Notes under the pieces: model-generated
What the model saw: the letters and a program-made list of their open reading frames with translations, nothing else
Told to the model about the DNA's origin: nothing
Database searches by the model: none
In this document: one piece after another, positions 16,585 to 25,022 of the stretch
Layout: every line of letters starts with the position of its first letter
How positions within the stretch are numbered: the first letter of the stretch is position 1
Position numbers and translations under genes: made by a program
Origin: DASZUK01 sp035547695
Lineage (GTDB): Bacteria > Actinomycetota > Acidimicrobiia > Acidimicrobiales > RAAP-2
Direction: 5' to 3'
DNA length: 64,000 nucleotides
NCBI GenBank assembly: GCA_035547695.1
Contig: DASZUK010000020.1
Coordinates: 43,714 to 107,713 of the forward strand

Positions 16585-16696
16585 AGTGAACTTGCTTCCC
16601 GTTACAGGTGATCTCGAACCGCTCGTGGGTCGACGCCGCCTCCTCCACCAGCTTCGACAGATGGGCTCCGGCTTCGACCACCGACAAGGTGTTCAT
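16583..16696 (-). pseudogene. Phd/YefM antitoxin, N-terminal half
   Basis: ATG at 16696 opens MNTLSVVEAGAHLSKLVEEA...HERFEITCNGK, the DNA-binding half of a Phd/YefM antitoxin. After the GGGAA shared with the other half (16596-16600) the frame runs through four foreign codons (QVH region) to TAA at 16583. Fused to the piece at 13652-13849 it would restore a full antitoxin. The start is 18 bases downstream of the crotonase stop. The truncated 37-residue peptide might still bind DNA, but lacks the toxin-binding part. Confidence 0.8.
16593..16610. repeat. right flanking direct repeat of the inserted cassette
   Basis: TGCTTCCCGTTACAGGTG, 15 of 18 identical to 13860-13877 in the same orientation. 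It lies within the antitoxin codons for I-T-C-N-G-K, so this copy is probably the original target sequence. Confidence 0.55.
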
Positions 16697-16713
16697 GCAC
16701 AGAATCCTTGGCG

Positions 16714-17505
16714 TCAGTGGCCGGTGAACCGGGGCGGCCGGCGCTCGGCGGTGGCCCGGACCCCCTCGGCGAAGTCGTCGGTGCCGACCAGCGCCAACTG
16801 GGCCTCGGCCTCCCGTTCCACGGCCAGCCGCACCTGGTGGACCAGGTCGGCCCGGACGGTCTGGCGGATGGCCCGCACCGCCAGCGGCCCGCTGGCGGCG
16901 ATGTCGGCGGCCAGGGCCAGGGCGGCCGGCCGGAGCTGGTCGGCCGGGACCAGCCGGTCGCACAGGCCGATCCGCAGCGCCTCCTCCCCGCGGGCCTGGC
17001 CGCCGGTGTACAGCAGCTCCCAGGCCCGCTGCTGCCCGACCACCGCCGGCAGGGTGACGGTGGTGCCGAACCCGTGGTGGAAGCCGAGGCGGGCGAAGTT
17101 GCAGTGGAACCGGCTCTCCGGGGTGGCCACCCGGAAGTCGGCGGCCAGGGCCAGGCCGAGGCCGCCGCCGACCGCGGCCCCCTGCACGGCGGCCACCACC
17201 GGTAGCGGGCCGGCGAACAGCCGCACCCCCTGCCGGTACAGGGCCATCGGTGTCCGGGTGGGGTCATCGCCACCGGTGCCGATGGCGGCGCCGGCGCAGA
17301 AGTTCTTGCCCTCCGAGCACAGCACCACCGCCCGGTGGCCGTCGTCGGCGGCCTGCTCGACGGCGTCGGCGACGGCGGCCACGAGGGCGGCGTCGAAGAA
17401 GTTGTCGGGCGGCCGGTGCAGCTCGACCACGGCGACGTGGTCGGCCACCTCGACGGTGACATCGGGATGGGGGACCTCGGGATCGGGGACCTCGGGATCG
17501 GGCAC
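16714..17505 (-). CDS. enoyl-CoA hydratase/isomerase family protein
   Basis: A 263-residue crotonase-fold protein acting on CoA thioesters. The oxyanion-hole segments are present (EGKNFCAGAA and QGAAVGGGLGLALAAD). Of the two catalytic acids of true enoyl-CoA hydratases, the position equivalent to rat Glu144 is Arg (FARLGF) while the second Glu is kept (RAWELLYTG), so it may be an isomerase, hydrolase or another reaction. The N-terminus begins with a 15-base repeat coding for PDPEV (17459-17502), so the true start could be the GTG near residue 16. It stands alone, just upstream of the antitoxin remnant. Confidence 0.85.
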   Translation of the reverse strand: MPDPEVPDPEVPHPDVTVEVADHVAVVELHRPPDNFFDAALVAAVADAVEQAADDGHRAVVLCSEGKNFCAGAAIGTGGDDPTRTPMALYRQGVRLFAGPLPVVAAVQGAAVGGGLGLALAADFRVATPESRFHCNFARLGFHHGFGTTVTLPAVVGQQRAWELLYTGGQARGEEALRIGLCDRLVPADQLRPAALALAADIAASGPLAVRAIRQTVRADLVHQVRLAVEREAEAQLALVGTDDFAEGVRATAERRPPRFTGH

Positions 17506-17601
17506 AGCCCCGCAGCGTAGCGGCGGCCGCGTCCTCTCCTCCGGTGGCGCCGCCCCCGGCTGGCTCGGTGGCCCCGCCCGGTCGGCCCGGCGGCCGGGTC
17601 C

Positions 17602-17838
17602 CTACCGGCGGTCGTCGGCCCGGATCGGGCTGTCCGCCCCCACCGGCGGTCCGGTCACCCCGGCGGTGGTGCCCACCGGCCCGAGCACCCCCCAGACCAG
17701 CGACACTTCGAGCAGGCTGTCGGTCCACCGGGACCACCACACCTGCCGCCGGACTCGCCGCATCCACCGGCGGTCGGCAGCCAACCGGGCTGCCAACGAC
17801 CGGAACACGTCGTCGTCTCCCACCCCTGATGCCCCCAT
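17602..17838 (-). CDS. small hypothetical protein
   Basis: A 78-residue ORF in the 500-base gap between the crotonase and the esterase. It has a basic helical centre (RRWMRRVRRQVWWSRW) followed by a hydrophobic segment (SLLEVSLVWGVLGPVG) that could touch or cross the membrane. I do not recognise a family and see no strong ribosome site, but composition is less Arg/Gly-skewed than the shadow frames around it. The rest of the gap holds only repeats. Confidence 0.4.
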   Translation of the reverse strand: MGASGVGDDDVFRSLAARLAADRRWMRRVRRQVWWSRWTDSLLEVSLVWGVLGPVGTTAGVTGPPVGADSPIRADDRR

Positions 17839-17935
17839 GGCGCCCCCAATTCCACTGCCGGGCCACCGCACCCTCCCCGGACGGTGGCCCCGGGCGAAGC
17901 GTAGCGCTCCGGCACCCCGTGCGCCGGGCGGCTCT

Positions 17936-17992
17936 GCCAGAATCGCCGGCACAGGCCAGAACCGCCGGAACGGGCCAGAGCCGCCGGAACGG
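17936..17992. repeat. 19-bp tandem repeat, three copies
   Basis: Three copies of gccagaaccgccggaacgg (the first more diverged) just upstream of the esterase ribosome site. The 19-base period is not a multiple of three, as expected for non-coding DNA. Confidence 0.65.
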
Positions 17993-18006
17993 CAGGGAGG
18001 GGAACG

Positions 18007-18927
18007 ATGCTGGAGCTGGACGCGGCCATCGCCGCCGTGGTGTCCGACGTGCCACTGGGCACGATCGACGCCGGCAACCTGGCCCACTACCGGGCGACGC
18101 AGGTGGCGCCGCCGATCCCGCTGTCGGACGCCGTCGACCGCCGCGACGTGGAGGTGCCGGGAACGCCGCCGGTGACCGTCCGGGTGCACCGGCCGGTGGG
18201 GGCGGACGGGCCGCTGCCGTGCGTGTACTCCATCCACGGCGGGGGGTACGTGCTGGGGAGCTACGACATGGACGACGCCAGGTTCGACGTCTGGTGCCCC
18301 CGGTACGGGTGCGTGGGGGTGTCGGTGGAGTACCGGCTGGCCCCGGAGACCCCGTACCCGGGACCGCTGGAGGACTGCTATGCCGGGCTCAAGTGGGTGT
18401 ACGACCACCACGACGACCTCGGGGTGGACCGGGACCGGATCGGGGTGGCCGGGATCAGCGCCGGCGGCGGCCTGGCGGCGGCCCTGGCCCTGCTGGCCCG
18501 GGACCGCGGGGAGGTGCCGCTGCGGTTCCAGCTCCTGGAGTGCCCGATGCTGGACGACCGGCAGGTGACCCCGTCCAGCCAGCTCGACGGCCTGGCGATC
18601 TGGAGCCGGGAGTCCAACACGTTCGGGTGGCGGTCCTACCTGGGGGACCGGTACGGGACCGACGACGTCCCGGCCTACGCCGCCGCGGCCCGGGCCACTG
18701 ACCTGTCCGGGCTGCCCCCGGCGTACGTCTGCGTCGGCAACGTTGACGGGTTCTGCGACGAGGACGTGGCCTACGCCACCCGGCTCAACCAGGCCGGGGT
18801 GCCGGCGGAGCTGCACGTCTACGCCGGCGCGCCGCACGGGGTGATGCTGTTCGACGGCACCGACGTGGCCCGGCGGTACCTGCGGGGCGTCGACGACTGG
18901 ATCGGCCGCCAGCTCGCCGCCCCCTGA
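18007..18927 (+). CDS. alpha/beta-hydrolase, HSL-type esterase
   Basis: A 306-residue carboxylesterase of the hormone-sensitive-lipase family. The oxyanion motif is HGGGY (SIHGGGYVLGSY), the nucleophile elbow GISAGG, and a C-terminal Asp (VDGFCDED) and His (GAPHGV) complete the triad. It probably hydrolyses short-chain or steroid/terpenoid esters in the cytosol, as no signal peptide is seen. AGGGAGGGG lies just before the ATG. The stop is embedded in a repeat array that fills the gap to the acyl-CoA dehydrogenase. Confidence 0.9.
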   Translation: MLELDAAIAAVVSDVPLGTIDAGNLAHYRATQVAPPIPLSDAVDRRDVEVPGTPPVTVRVHRPVGADGPLPCVYSIHGGGYVLGSYDMDDARFDVWCPRYGCVGVSVEYRLAPETPYPGPLEDCYAGLKWVYDHHDDLGVDRDRIGVAGISAGGGLAAALALLARDRGEVPLRFQLLECPMLDDRQVTPSSQLDGLAIWSRESNTFGWRSYLGDRYGTDDVPAYAAAARATDLSGLPPAYVCVGNVDGFCDEDVAYATRLNQAGVPAELHVYAGAPHGVMLFDGTDVARRYLRGVDDWIGRQLAAP

Positions 18928-19092
18928 AGGCCCGGTAGCCCCTGAAGGCCCGGTAGCCCCTGAGGGCTCGGTGGCCCCTGAAAGCTCGGTGGCCCCGGAA
19001 GGCTCGGTGGCCCCGGAAGGCTCGGTGGCCCCGGTGGCCCTGAAAGCTCGGTGGCCCCTGAGGGCTCGGTGGCCCTGAAAGCTCGGGGGCTC
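18921..19092. repeat. degenerate 18-bp tandem repeat array
   Basis: About nine imperfect copies of cccctgaaggctcggtgg (variants ccccggaaggctcggtgg and cccctgagggctcggtgg), with one 9-base and some 17-base units. It begins on the stop codon of the esterase and ends 50 bases before the next gene. It has no spacers and is not a CRISPR. Confidence 0.8.
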
Positions 19093-19142
19093 CTGAGCGT
19101 CAGCCCGTCTACCTTCCGTTCGTTTGATATACGGTGCCGGGC

Positions 19143-20291
19143 ATGGACTTCACGGTGTCGGCCGAACACGACGAGCTGCGCCGGACGCTGCGGGGGTTCT
19201 TCGAGAAGGAGGCCCCGACCCACGTGGTGGCCGAGCTGGACCGGGCGGAGCGGTTCCCGGCGGAGCTGTACGCCAAGATGGCCGACCTGGGGCTGTGCGG
19301 GGTGACCATCGAGGAGGCCTACGGCGGGTCGGCCGCCGACGGCATCTCGCTGTGCATCGTCGGGGAGGAGATGGCCCGGGCGGCCGGCTGCCTGGTGTAC
19401 GCCCACGCCCCCACCGTCGGTTTCTGCGCGCCGGGCATCCAGCAGTACGGCACCGAGGAGCAGAAGCGGCGGTTCCTGCCGGAGATCGCCGCCGGCCGGC
19501 TGCGGTTCGCCATGGGGCTGTCCGAGCCGGACGCCGGATCGGACCTGACCCACCTGTCCACCCGGGCCACCCGGGACGGCGACGACTTCGTGGTGCAGGG
19601 CCAGAAGATCTTCACCACCGGGGCCGACACCGCCGAGTACCTGTTCGCCTTCGTCCGGACCAACCCGGACGCCCCGGCCCGGTACGGGCTGTCGGTGCTG
19701 GTGATCCCCAGGGACGCCCCCGGGGTGACGGTGCGGACGCTCCGGAAGCTGGCGGGGCAGGCCACCCACACCTGCGAGGTGTTCCTGGACGACGTCCGGG
19801 TGCCGGCCGACGCGCTGGTCGGGGACGAGGGCAACGGGGTGTCCATGATCTTCGACCTGCTGGACGCCGAGCGGATCATGATCGGGGCCAACGGCGTCGG
19901 CATCGCCCAGGGCGCGCTGGACCTGGCGCTGCGGCACGCCCACGACCGGGAGCAGTTCGGCAGCCCGATCGCCAACTTCCAGGCGGTGGGGCACCCGCTG
20001 GCGGACATGGCCATGCAGGTCGAGGCGGCCCGGCTGATGGTGTGGCGGGCGGCCTGGCGGAAGGACCGCGGGGAGCGGTGCACGGTGGACGCGTCCATGG
20101 CCAAGGTGCTGGGGTCGGAGCTGGCCACCCGGTGCGCGGCGGCCGGCATGCAGATCCTGGGCGGCTACTCCTACATGGTGGAGTACGGCATGGAGCGGTA
20201 CTACCGGGAGTCCAAGCTGACCGAGATCGTGGCCGGCACCAACCAGATCCAGCGCAACGTCATCCTGCGGGAGCTGCGGGCCGGGCTGTAG
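19143..20291 (+). CDS. acyl-CoA dehydrogenase
   Basis: A 382-residue FAD acyl-CoA dehydrogenase. The MCAD-type Glu position is Ala (IVAGTNQIQR). A Glu in helix G (LDAERIMIG) matches the catalytic Glu254 of isovaleryl-CoA dehydrogenase, so it uses the IVD/LCAD arrangement, opposite to the dehydrogenase in the leucine operon. An AT-rich GATATACG ends ten bases before the ATG, so the transcript could be leaderless or nearly so. A GTG nine bases earlier is the alternative start. CCGTTCGTTTGA at 19116-19127 resembles sites near 21074 and 24929. Confidence 0.9.
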   Translation: MDFTVSAEHDELRRTLRGFFEKEAPTHVVAELDRAERFPAELYAKMADLGLCGVTIEEAYGGSAADGISLCIVGEEMARAAGCLVYAHAPTVGFCAPGIQQYGTEEQKRRFLPEIAAGRLRFAMGLSEPDAGSDLTHLSTRATRDGDDFVVQGQKIFTTGADTAEYLFAFVRTNPDAPARYGLSVLVIPRDAPGVTVRTLRKLAGQATHTCEVFLDDVRVPADALVGDEGNGVSMIFDLLDAERIMIGANGVGIAQGALDLALRHAHDREQFGSPIANFQAVGHPLADMAMQVEAARLMVWRAAWRKDRGERCTVDASMAKVLGSELATRCAAAGMQILGGYSYMVEYGMERYYRESKLTEIVAGTNQIQRNVILRELRAGL

Positions 20292-20357
20292 CGCCGACCC
20301 CGCCGGGCGCCGGTCCCGCCGGGCGCCGGCCCTCGACCCACCGCCGCCCCGGAGCGG

Positions 20358-21059
20358 CTACCCGGCGAGGATGACGGGGTCGTGGCAGAAGTGCAGCCGG
20401 GTGGCCTGCAGCTCGCGGAGGCGGTCGAGGGTGTCCTGCCAGTGGGCGGGCTCGCCGACCTGCATGTGGTGGGCGGGGTGGCCGGGGCCGATGGTGGACG
20501 GGTCCTCCCAGACCGCCGCGGTGTAGGCGGCGTCACCGACCAGGAGGTCGGTGGAGCCGTCATGGTGGGTGACCAGCAGGGACTGGTGCCCGATGGTGTG
20601 GCCGGGGGTGGCCAGCAGGCGGACGCCGCCGACCAGGTCGGTGTCGCCGTCCACCTCGGTGACGACGGCGCCGGCGAACTCGAAGAACTCGCCGAGCACC
20701 TGTGTCTCGCGGCGGGCCCGGGCCAGCTCGGACCGCTGCACCACGAACGGGGTGCCGCGCAGGGCGGCGTGCTGGCCGAAGTGGTCCAGGTGCAGGTGGG
20801 TGCTGACCAGGTAGGTGATGTCGCCCACCTCCAGGCCGTGGTCGGCGAGGGCCTCGTCGATGGACCGGCAGGTCATCTTCCACTCGGGGGCGAACGACTG
20901 CATGACCCCGACCGCGGCGTCACCGATGCCGGTGTCCACCAGCACGACGTCGCGGCCGCTCTGGATGGCGTAGCCGTTGAGCGGCAGCACCGGCACCACC
21001 GGGCCGTTGTCCAGGTGCCCCAGGTACAGCCGCATGACCCGGATCGCGTTCTCCCCCAC
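20358..21059 (-). CDS. metallo-beta-lactamase-fold lactonase-like hydrolase
   Basis: A 233-residue MBL-fold hydrolase of the N-acyl-homoserine-lactonase-like group. The dinuclear zinc motif HLHLDH (STHLHLDHFG), GHTIGHQSLL and a late Asp (VGDAAY) are present. It may open a lactone ring of a catabolic intermediate, or quench a lactone signal; the sequence does not decide. It converges with the acyl-CoA dehydrogenase and starts 12 bases from a palindrome at 21071-21084. Confidence 0.85.
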   Translation of the reverse strand: MGENAIRVMRLYLGHLDNGPVVPVLPLNGYAIQSGRDVVLVDTGIGDAAVGVMQSFAPEWKMTCRSIDEALADHGLEVGDITYLVSTHLHLDHFGQHAALRGTPFVVQRSELARARRETQVLGEFFEFAGAVVTEVDGDTDLVGGVRLLATPGHTIGHQSLLVTHHDGSTDLLVGDAAYTAAVWEDPSTIGPGHPAHHMQVGEPAHWQDTLDRLRELQATRLHFCHDPVILAG

Positions 21060-21070
21060 CGTTTCCCTCC

Positions 21071-21084
21071 CAACCGTTTGGTTG
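21071..21084. promoter_or_regulatory. candidate operator palindrome
   Basis: CAACC-gttt-GGTTG is an inverted repeat directly before the lactonase gene in an AT-enriched patch. The size suits a TetR-family site, but no tetR gene is adjacent. Confidence 0.35.
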
Positions 21085-21163
21085 CTAACACCCTACCGGC
21101 GGGCGTGCGCCGGCGCTTGGGCACACGGGCGCCAGGCCCGGGCCGGCGGGGTGGCGGCCCGGC

Positions 21164-22705
21164 TCAGAAGTGGACGGGCACCGGCCGGTCGACGGCATCG
21201 CCGCCGTCCGGGGTGCGAACGAACGGGCCGCAGGCCGCGCCGACCAGGGTGGCGGCGGCGGCCACCAGCAGCGCCAGGTGCAGGCCGGAGACGAAGGCGT
21301 CGTGGCTGGCCGCGGCCACGGCCTGGTGCCAGTGGGCGCTGCCGGCGGCCGGGACCGCGCCCTGGTCGACCAGGTCGCGGTGGGCGGCCACCCGGGCGGC
21401 CACCGACGGCGGCACCCCGCGGGCGGCCAGGGCGCCGGACAGGGCCCGGCCGACCCGGACGGCCAGCACGGAGCCGAGCACCGACGACCCCAGGACGCCG
21501 CCCAGTTGGCCGGCCAACCCCTGCAGGCCGCCGGCCAGGCCGGCCTCGTCGACGGGGGCGGCCGCCACGATGGCCTCGGTGGACGCCACCACCACCAGGG
21601 CCACCCCCAGCCCCATCGCGGCCAGCGGCACGGCCAGGGCCCAGAACGGCGACGCCACCCCGAGGCCGAGCAGGGCGGCCAGGGCCACGGTGACCAGCAG
21701 CAGGCCGGCGGTGATGGGCACCCGGGGGCCGTACCGGCCGACGGCCCGGCCGGCGAACGGGGAGGTGACGGAGAACAGGCCGATCAGCGGCAGCAGCCGG
21801 ACGCCGGCGGCGACGGGGTCCAGGCCCAGCACGTTCTGCAGGTACAGGCTGGTGAAGAAGGCGATGCCGTACAGCGCGGCGAACGTCAGCAGCAGGGTGA
21901 CCACGCCGAGGGCGATGGAGGACTGGGCCAGCAGGTGCAGCGGCACCAGCGGGGTGCCCGCCCGCCGTTCCACCGCCACGAAACCGGCGCCGAGGACGAC
22001 GGCGGCGGCCAGCAGCACCAGCACCACGGGGTCCCCCCAGCCCAGGTTCTCGGACTGGACGATGCCGAACACCAGGCAGAACAGGGCGGCGGCCAGCAGC
22101 ACCAGGCCGGGCACGTCGAACCGCCCGCGTACCGACTCCCGGCTCTCCGGCATGACCAGCAGGCCGGACACCATGGCGGCGGCCCCGATGGGGACGTTGA
22201 CGAAGAACACGCTCTGCCACGACACGTGCTCCACCAGCAGGCCGCCGACCACCGGGCCACCGGCGATGGCCGCCCCGGAGCTGGCGCTCCAGATGCCGAC
22301 GGCCCGGTTGAACCGGTCCCCGGGGAACGCCGCCCGGAGCAGGGCCAGGGTGTTGGGCATCAGGATGCCGCCGAACACCCCCTGCAGGGTCCGCATGGCC
22401 ACCACCCCGCCGACGGACCCGGCGACGGCCACCCCGACCGACGACAGGGCGAACCCGCCGACGCCGACCAGGAACAGCAGCCGGCGGCCGAACCGGTCGC
22501 CGAGCTTGCCGCCGGGGATCAGCGACACCGCCAGGGCCAGCAGGTAGGCGTTGGTGATCCACTGCAGGTCCGACAGGGAGGCGCCCAGGCTGCGGGCGAT
22601 GGCCGGGTTGGCGATCGACACCACGGTGCCGTCGACCCCGACCATGATGACGCCGAGGGCGACGGTGACCAGGGTCCCCCAGCCCGAACCGGTATCGCGG
22701 TCCAC
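21164..22705 (-). CDS. MFS transporter, DHA2 family
   Basis: A 513-residue drug:H+ antiporter-type permease with about 14 hydrophobic segments. Motif A of the family is seen (GGKLGDRFGRRLL), and motif C-like GGPVVGGLL in helix 5. It starts MVDRDTGSGWG-like with GTG at 22705, two bases after the SnoaL gene stop, so the two are co-transcribed. It would export a substrate or toxic intermediate of the flavoprotein pathway. No regulator is adjacent. Confidence 0.9.
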   Translation of the reverse strand: MDRDTGSGWGTLVTVALGVIMVGVDGTVVSIANPAIARSLGASLSDLQWITNAYLLALAVSLIPGGKLGDRFGRRLLFLVGVGGFALSSVGVAVAGSVGGVVAMRTLQGVFGGILMPNTLALLRAAFPGDRFNRAVGIWSASSGAAIAGGPVVGGLLVEHVSWQSVFFVNVPIGAAAMVSGLLVMPESRESVRGRFDVPGLVLLAAALFCLVFGIVQSENLGWGDPVVLVLLAAAVVLGAGFVAVERRAGTPLVPLHLLAQSSIALGVVTLLLTFAALYGIAFFTSLYLQNVLGLDPVAAGVRLLPLIGLFSVTSPFAGRAVGRYGPRVPITAGLLLVTVALAALLGLGVASPFWALAVPLAAMGLGVALVVVASTEAIVAAAPVDEAGLAGGLQGLAGQLGGVLGSSVLGSVLAVRVGRALSGALAARGVPPSVAARVAAHRDLVDQGAVPAAGSAHWHQAVAAASHDAFVSGLHLALLVAAAATLVGAACGPFVRTPDGGDAVDRPVPVHF

Positions 22706-22707
22706 GG

Positions 22708-23205
22708 TCAGGAGGCCGGCATCACCCGGACGGCGCAGCGGTCCTGGATGCGCCAGCGGCCGTCGCCGCCGCGGACCAACCGGTCCAGCCAGAGGCCGCT
22801 GGAGGCCACCACGATGCCGCCGCCGGCGGCGTACAGGGTGAAGTAGGTGCTGGTCCCCACCAGTTGGTCGCCGTCCGGCCGGAGCCGCGGGTTGGCCAGC
22901 AGGTGGACCTGGGCGCCGGCCGGCACCCGGGCGCGGTGCTCGGCGAACCACTGCCGCCGGGCCTCGCGGCCCTCCAGGCGGAACAGGTCGTCGGCGTCGG
23001 CGGTGGGCCGGAACCGGAACACACCGTCGTCGGTGTAGCCGTCCAGCCAGGCGTCGGGGTCCGGCAGGTCGATGGTCTGGGCGCTGGCCGACAGGGCGTC
23101 GAGGGCGCCGAACAGGTCGGTCCCGGAGGGCGGCGGGGCCGGGTCGGGCACCTCGGGCACGTTGGGCACGTTGGACACGTCGGGCACGTCGGGCACGTCG
23201 GGCAC
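22708..23205 (-). CDS. SnoaL-like (NTF2-fold) protein
   Basis: About 165 residues. From residue ~30 it has the cone-shaped NTF2/SnoaL fold pattern (DAWLDGYTDDGVFRF, then WFAEHRARVPAGAQVHLLAN and a C-terminal WRIQDR). Such proteins act as isomerases, cyclases or ring-hydroxylating small subunits. The N-terminus is an array of 9-base repeats coding for Pro-Asp-Val, so the start is uncertain: several in-frame GTGs exist, and a TTG at 23223 would overlap the upstream flavoprotein gene. Confidence 0.75.
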   Translation of the reverse strand: MPDVPDVPDVSNVPNVPEVPDPAPPPSGTDLFGALDALSASAQTIDLPDPDAWLDGYTDDGVFRFRPTADADDLFRLEGREARRQWFAEHRARVPAGAQVHLLANPRLRPDGDQLVGTSTYFTLYAAGGGIVVASSGLWLDRLVRGGDGRWRIQDRCAVRVMPAS

Positions 23206-23215
23206 GTCGGGGTGG

Positions 23216-24844
23216 TCAGGCAAAGGGGTGCTCCTTCTCGTGGGCGGCGTGCCGGCCGGCGAGGTGGCCGAAGGTGAGGGCGGGGCCGATGGTGCCGCCG
23301 GCGCCCCAGTAGCCCTGGCCGGCGACGGAGGCGACGCAGTTGCCGGCGCCGTACAGGCCGGGGATGGGGTCGCCGTCGACGGACAGGACGCGGCCGTCGG
23401 CGTCGGTGCGGGGCCCGCCCTTGGTGTCCAGGGCGCCGGGGGCCAGCACGATGCAGTGGTACGGGCCGGCCGCGGCGAACGGCCGCATGGTGGGGTCCGG
23501 CCAGCCGGTGCGCCTGGGCTGGTTCCAGTGCTGCGAGATGGGGATGGTGCCGCGGCCGAAGTCGTCGTCGCGGCCGGCGGCGGCGAACCGGTTGAACCGG
23601 TCGACGGTGGCGGCCAGGTTCCCGGCGAAGCCGGGGTCGAGGCGGGCGCCGCCGGTGTGGGGGGCCAGCCGGGCCAGCCGGGCGTCCAGGTTGGCGGCCA
23701 GCTCGGCGAAGGTCCGGCCGGACACCACGTAGTCCACCTGCTCGCCGGGTTGGGGCAGCGGGCGGCGGCTGGGGGTGGGGTCGTTGGCGACGGTGTCGTC
23801 GTAGACGTGGAACAGCAGCAGGTTCGGGTACTCCAGCCGGCGGGGGTCCCAGTCGAAGTGGACCTGGGCCCGTTCGTTGTACGGGGCCTTCTCGTCCACC
23901 ACGCGGCGGCCGTACCGGTTGACGTGGACCATGGCGTCCCCGAACGGGAACGACACCCCGGTGGCCACCTCCGGGGTACGCAGGGCGTGCTCCAGCACCA
24001 CCTCGGTCCACCAGGCGTGGGACATGTTGCCGAGCTGGGCGCCGACGGACAGGCCGATGCGGACGAAGTCGCCGGTGGCGGTGCCGGCGGCGCAGCCGCC
24101 GAAGATGGGGCCGCGGAGGTACTGGCGGCGGAGGTCGGCGTCGTGGGTGAACCCGCCGGTGGCGAACACCACCCCGCGCCGGGCGCGGGCCACCACGGTG
24201 CGGCGGCCGGCGTGGGCCTCGACGCCCACCACGGCGCCGTCGCCGTTGCGGAGCACCCCGACCACCCGGTGGCCGGTGGCGATGCGGAGGCCGCGGCGGT
24301 CGCAGTAGTCGGTGAACCGGTCGATGAGCAGCGGGCCGCCGTGGGTGCCGCCGGGCGGCAGCCGCTGGGGCACCCGGCGGCCCCGGGGGGCCCGGTTCTC
24401 GGGCAGCTCGGCGGCGTAGTCCGGGGTGACCGGGTCGAAGTCGACCTCGGTGGCCCCGGCGGCCACCAGGTACTCGACCGCGGCGGCGCCGTGGTCGTAG
24501 AAGGCGGCCAGCAGCCCGAAGTCGGCGGCGCCGATCCCGAGGTGGGCGTCGCCGGGGTCGAACCGGTCGGGGTAGGCGGTCCGGGCCAGGTACCCGAGGG
24601 CGTCGCCGCGGTCGTCGGGGACGCCGTGCTGCCGCATGAGGTGGTTGTTGGGGATCCAGGCGGTGCCGCCGGCCTTGGCGGTGGTGCCGCCGGGGCGGTC
24701 GGCCCGGTCCAGCAGGAGGACGCTGGCCCCCTCCCGCTCCGCGGTGATGGCGGCGGCGAAGCCGGCGGCGCCGGCGCCGACCACCACGACGTCGACGTCG
24801 TGGTCGAGCACCCCGTCCAGCGACCCGTCGATGCGCCCGTCCAC
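23216..24844 (-). CDS. KstD-like FAD-dependent dehydrogenase
   Basis: A 542-residue flavoprotein of the succinate dehydrogenase/3-ketosteroid-delta1-dehydrogenase family. Rossmann motif VVVVGAGAAGFAAAITA is near residue 15, and the C-terminal FAD segment YGAGNCVASVAGQGYWGAGG is of KstD type, followed by LTFGHLAGRHAA. It probably introduces a double bond next to a ketone. The GTG at 24844 follows GGGAGGGAC. It heads the operon flavoprotein - SnoaL - MFS and is divergent from the CMD gene. Confidence 0.87.
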   Translation of the reverse strand: MDGRIDGSLDGVLDHDVDVVVVGAGAAGFAAAITAEREGASVLLLDRADRPGGTTAKAGGTAWIPNNHLMRQHGVPDDRGDALGYLARTAYPDRFDPGDAHLGIGAADFGLLAAFYDHGAAAVEYLVAAGATEVDFDPVTPDYAAELPENRAPRGRRVPQRLPPGGTHGGPLLIDRFTDYCDRRGLRIATGHRVVGVLRNGDGAVVGVEAHAGRRTVVARARRGVVFATGGFTHDADLRRQYLRGPIFGGCAAGTATGDFVRIGLSVGAQLGNMSHAWWTEVVLEHALRTPEVATGVSFPFGDAMVHVNRYGRRVVDEKAPYNERAQVHFDWDPRRLEYPNLLLFHVYDDTVANDPTPSRRPLPQPGEQVDYVVSGRTFAELAANLDARLARLAPHTGGARLDPGFAGNLAATVDRFNRFAAAGRDDDFGRGTIPISQHWNQPRRTGWPDPTMRPFAAAGPYHCIVLAPGALDTKGGPRTDADGRVLSVDGDPIPGLYGAGNCVASVAGQGYWGAGGTIGPALTFGHLAGRHAAHEKEHPFA

Positions 24845-25022
24845 TGTCCCTCCCAGAAGCCGGCCCTCCCAGAAGCCGGCGGCCCGGACACCCAGAGCCG
24901 GCCTCCGGAGAACCGAGGTGGTACGGTACCAAACAAACGGATGGTTGGAATAGCCCGTCCGGCGGCCGGGTCCCTCGGGAGGCCCTGGCGTCGGCCGGGC
25001 GCCGGAGGGGAGGCCGACCCGA

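Noticed and set aside
13850..16595. Cassette as an insertion sequence or transposon
   Set aside because: Neither gene resembles a transposase or recombinase and the ends lack inverted repeats. The direct repeats support insertion but not a known IS type.
18921..19092. Repeat array taken as a possible CRISPR
   Set aside because: Units are 18 bases, contiguous and degenerate with no spacers, and no cas genes are near.
18819..19994. Long minus-strand frame coding for a collagen-like Gly-Pro-Pro stretch
   Set aside because: It is the reverse shadow of the esterase end, the repeat array and the acyl-CoA dehydrogenase; composition is Gly/Pro/Arg/His-skewed with no domain.
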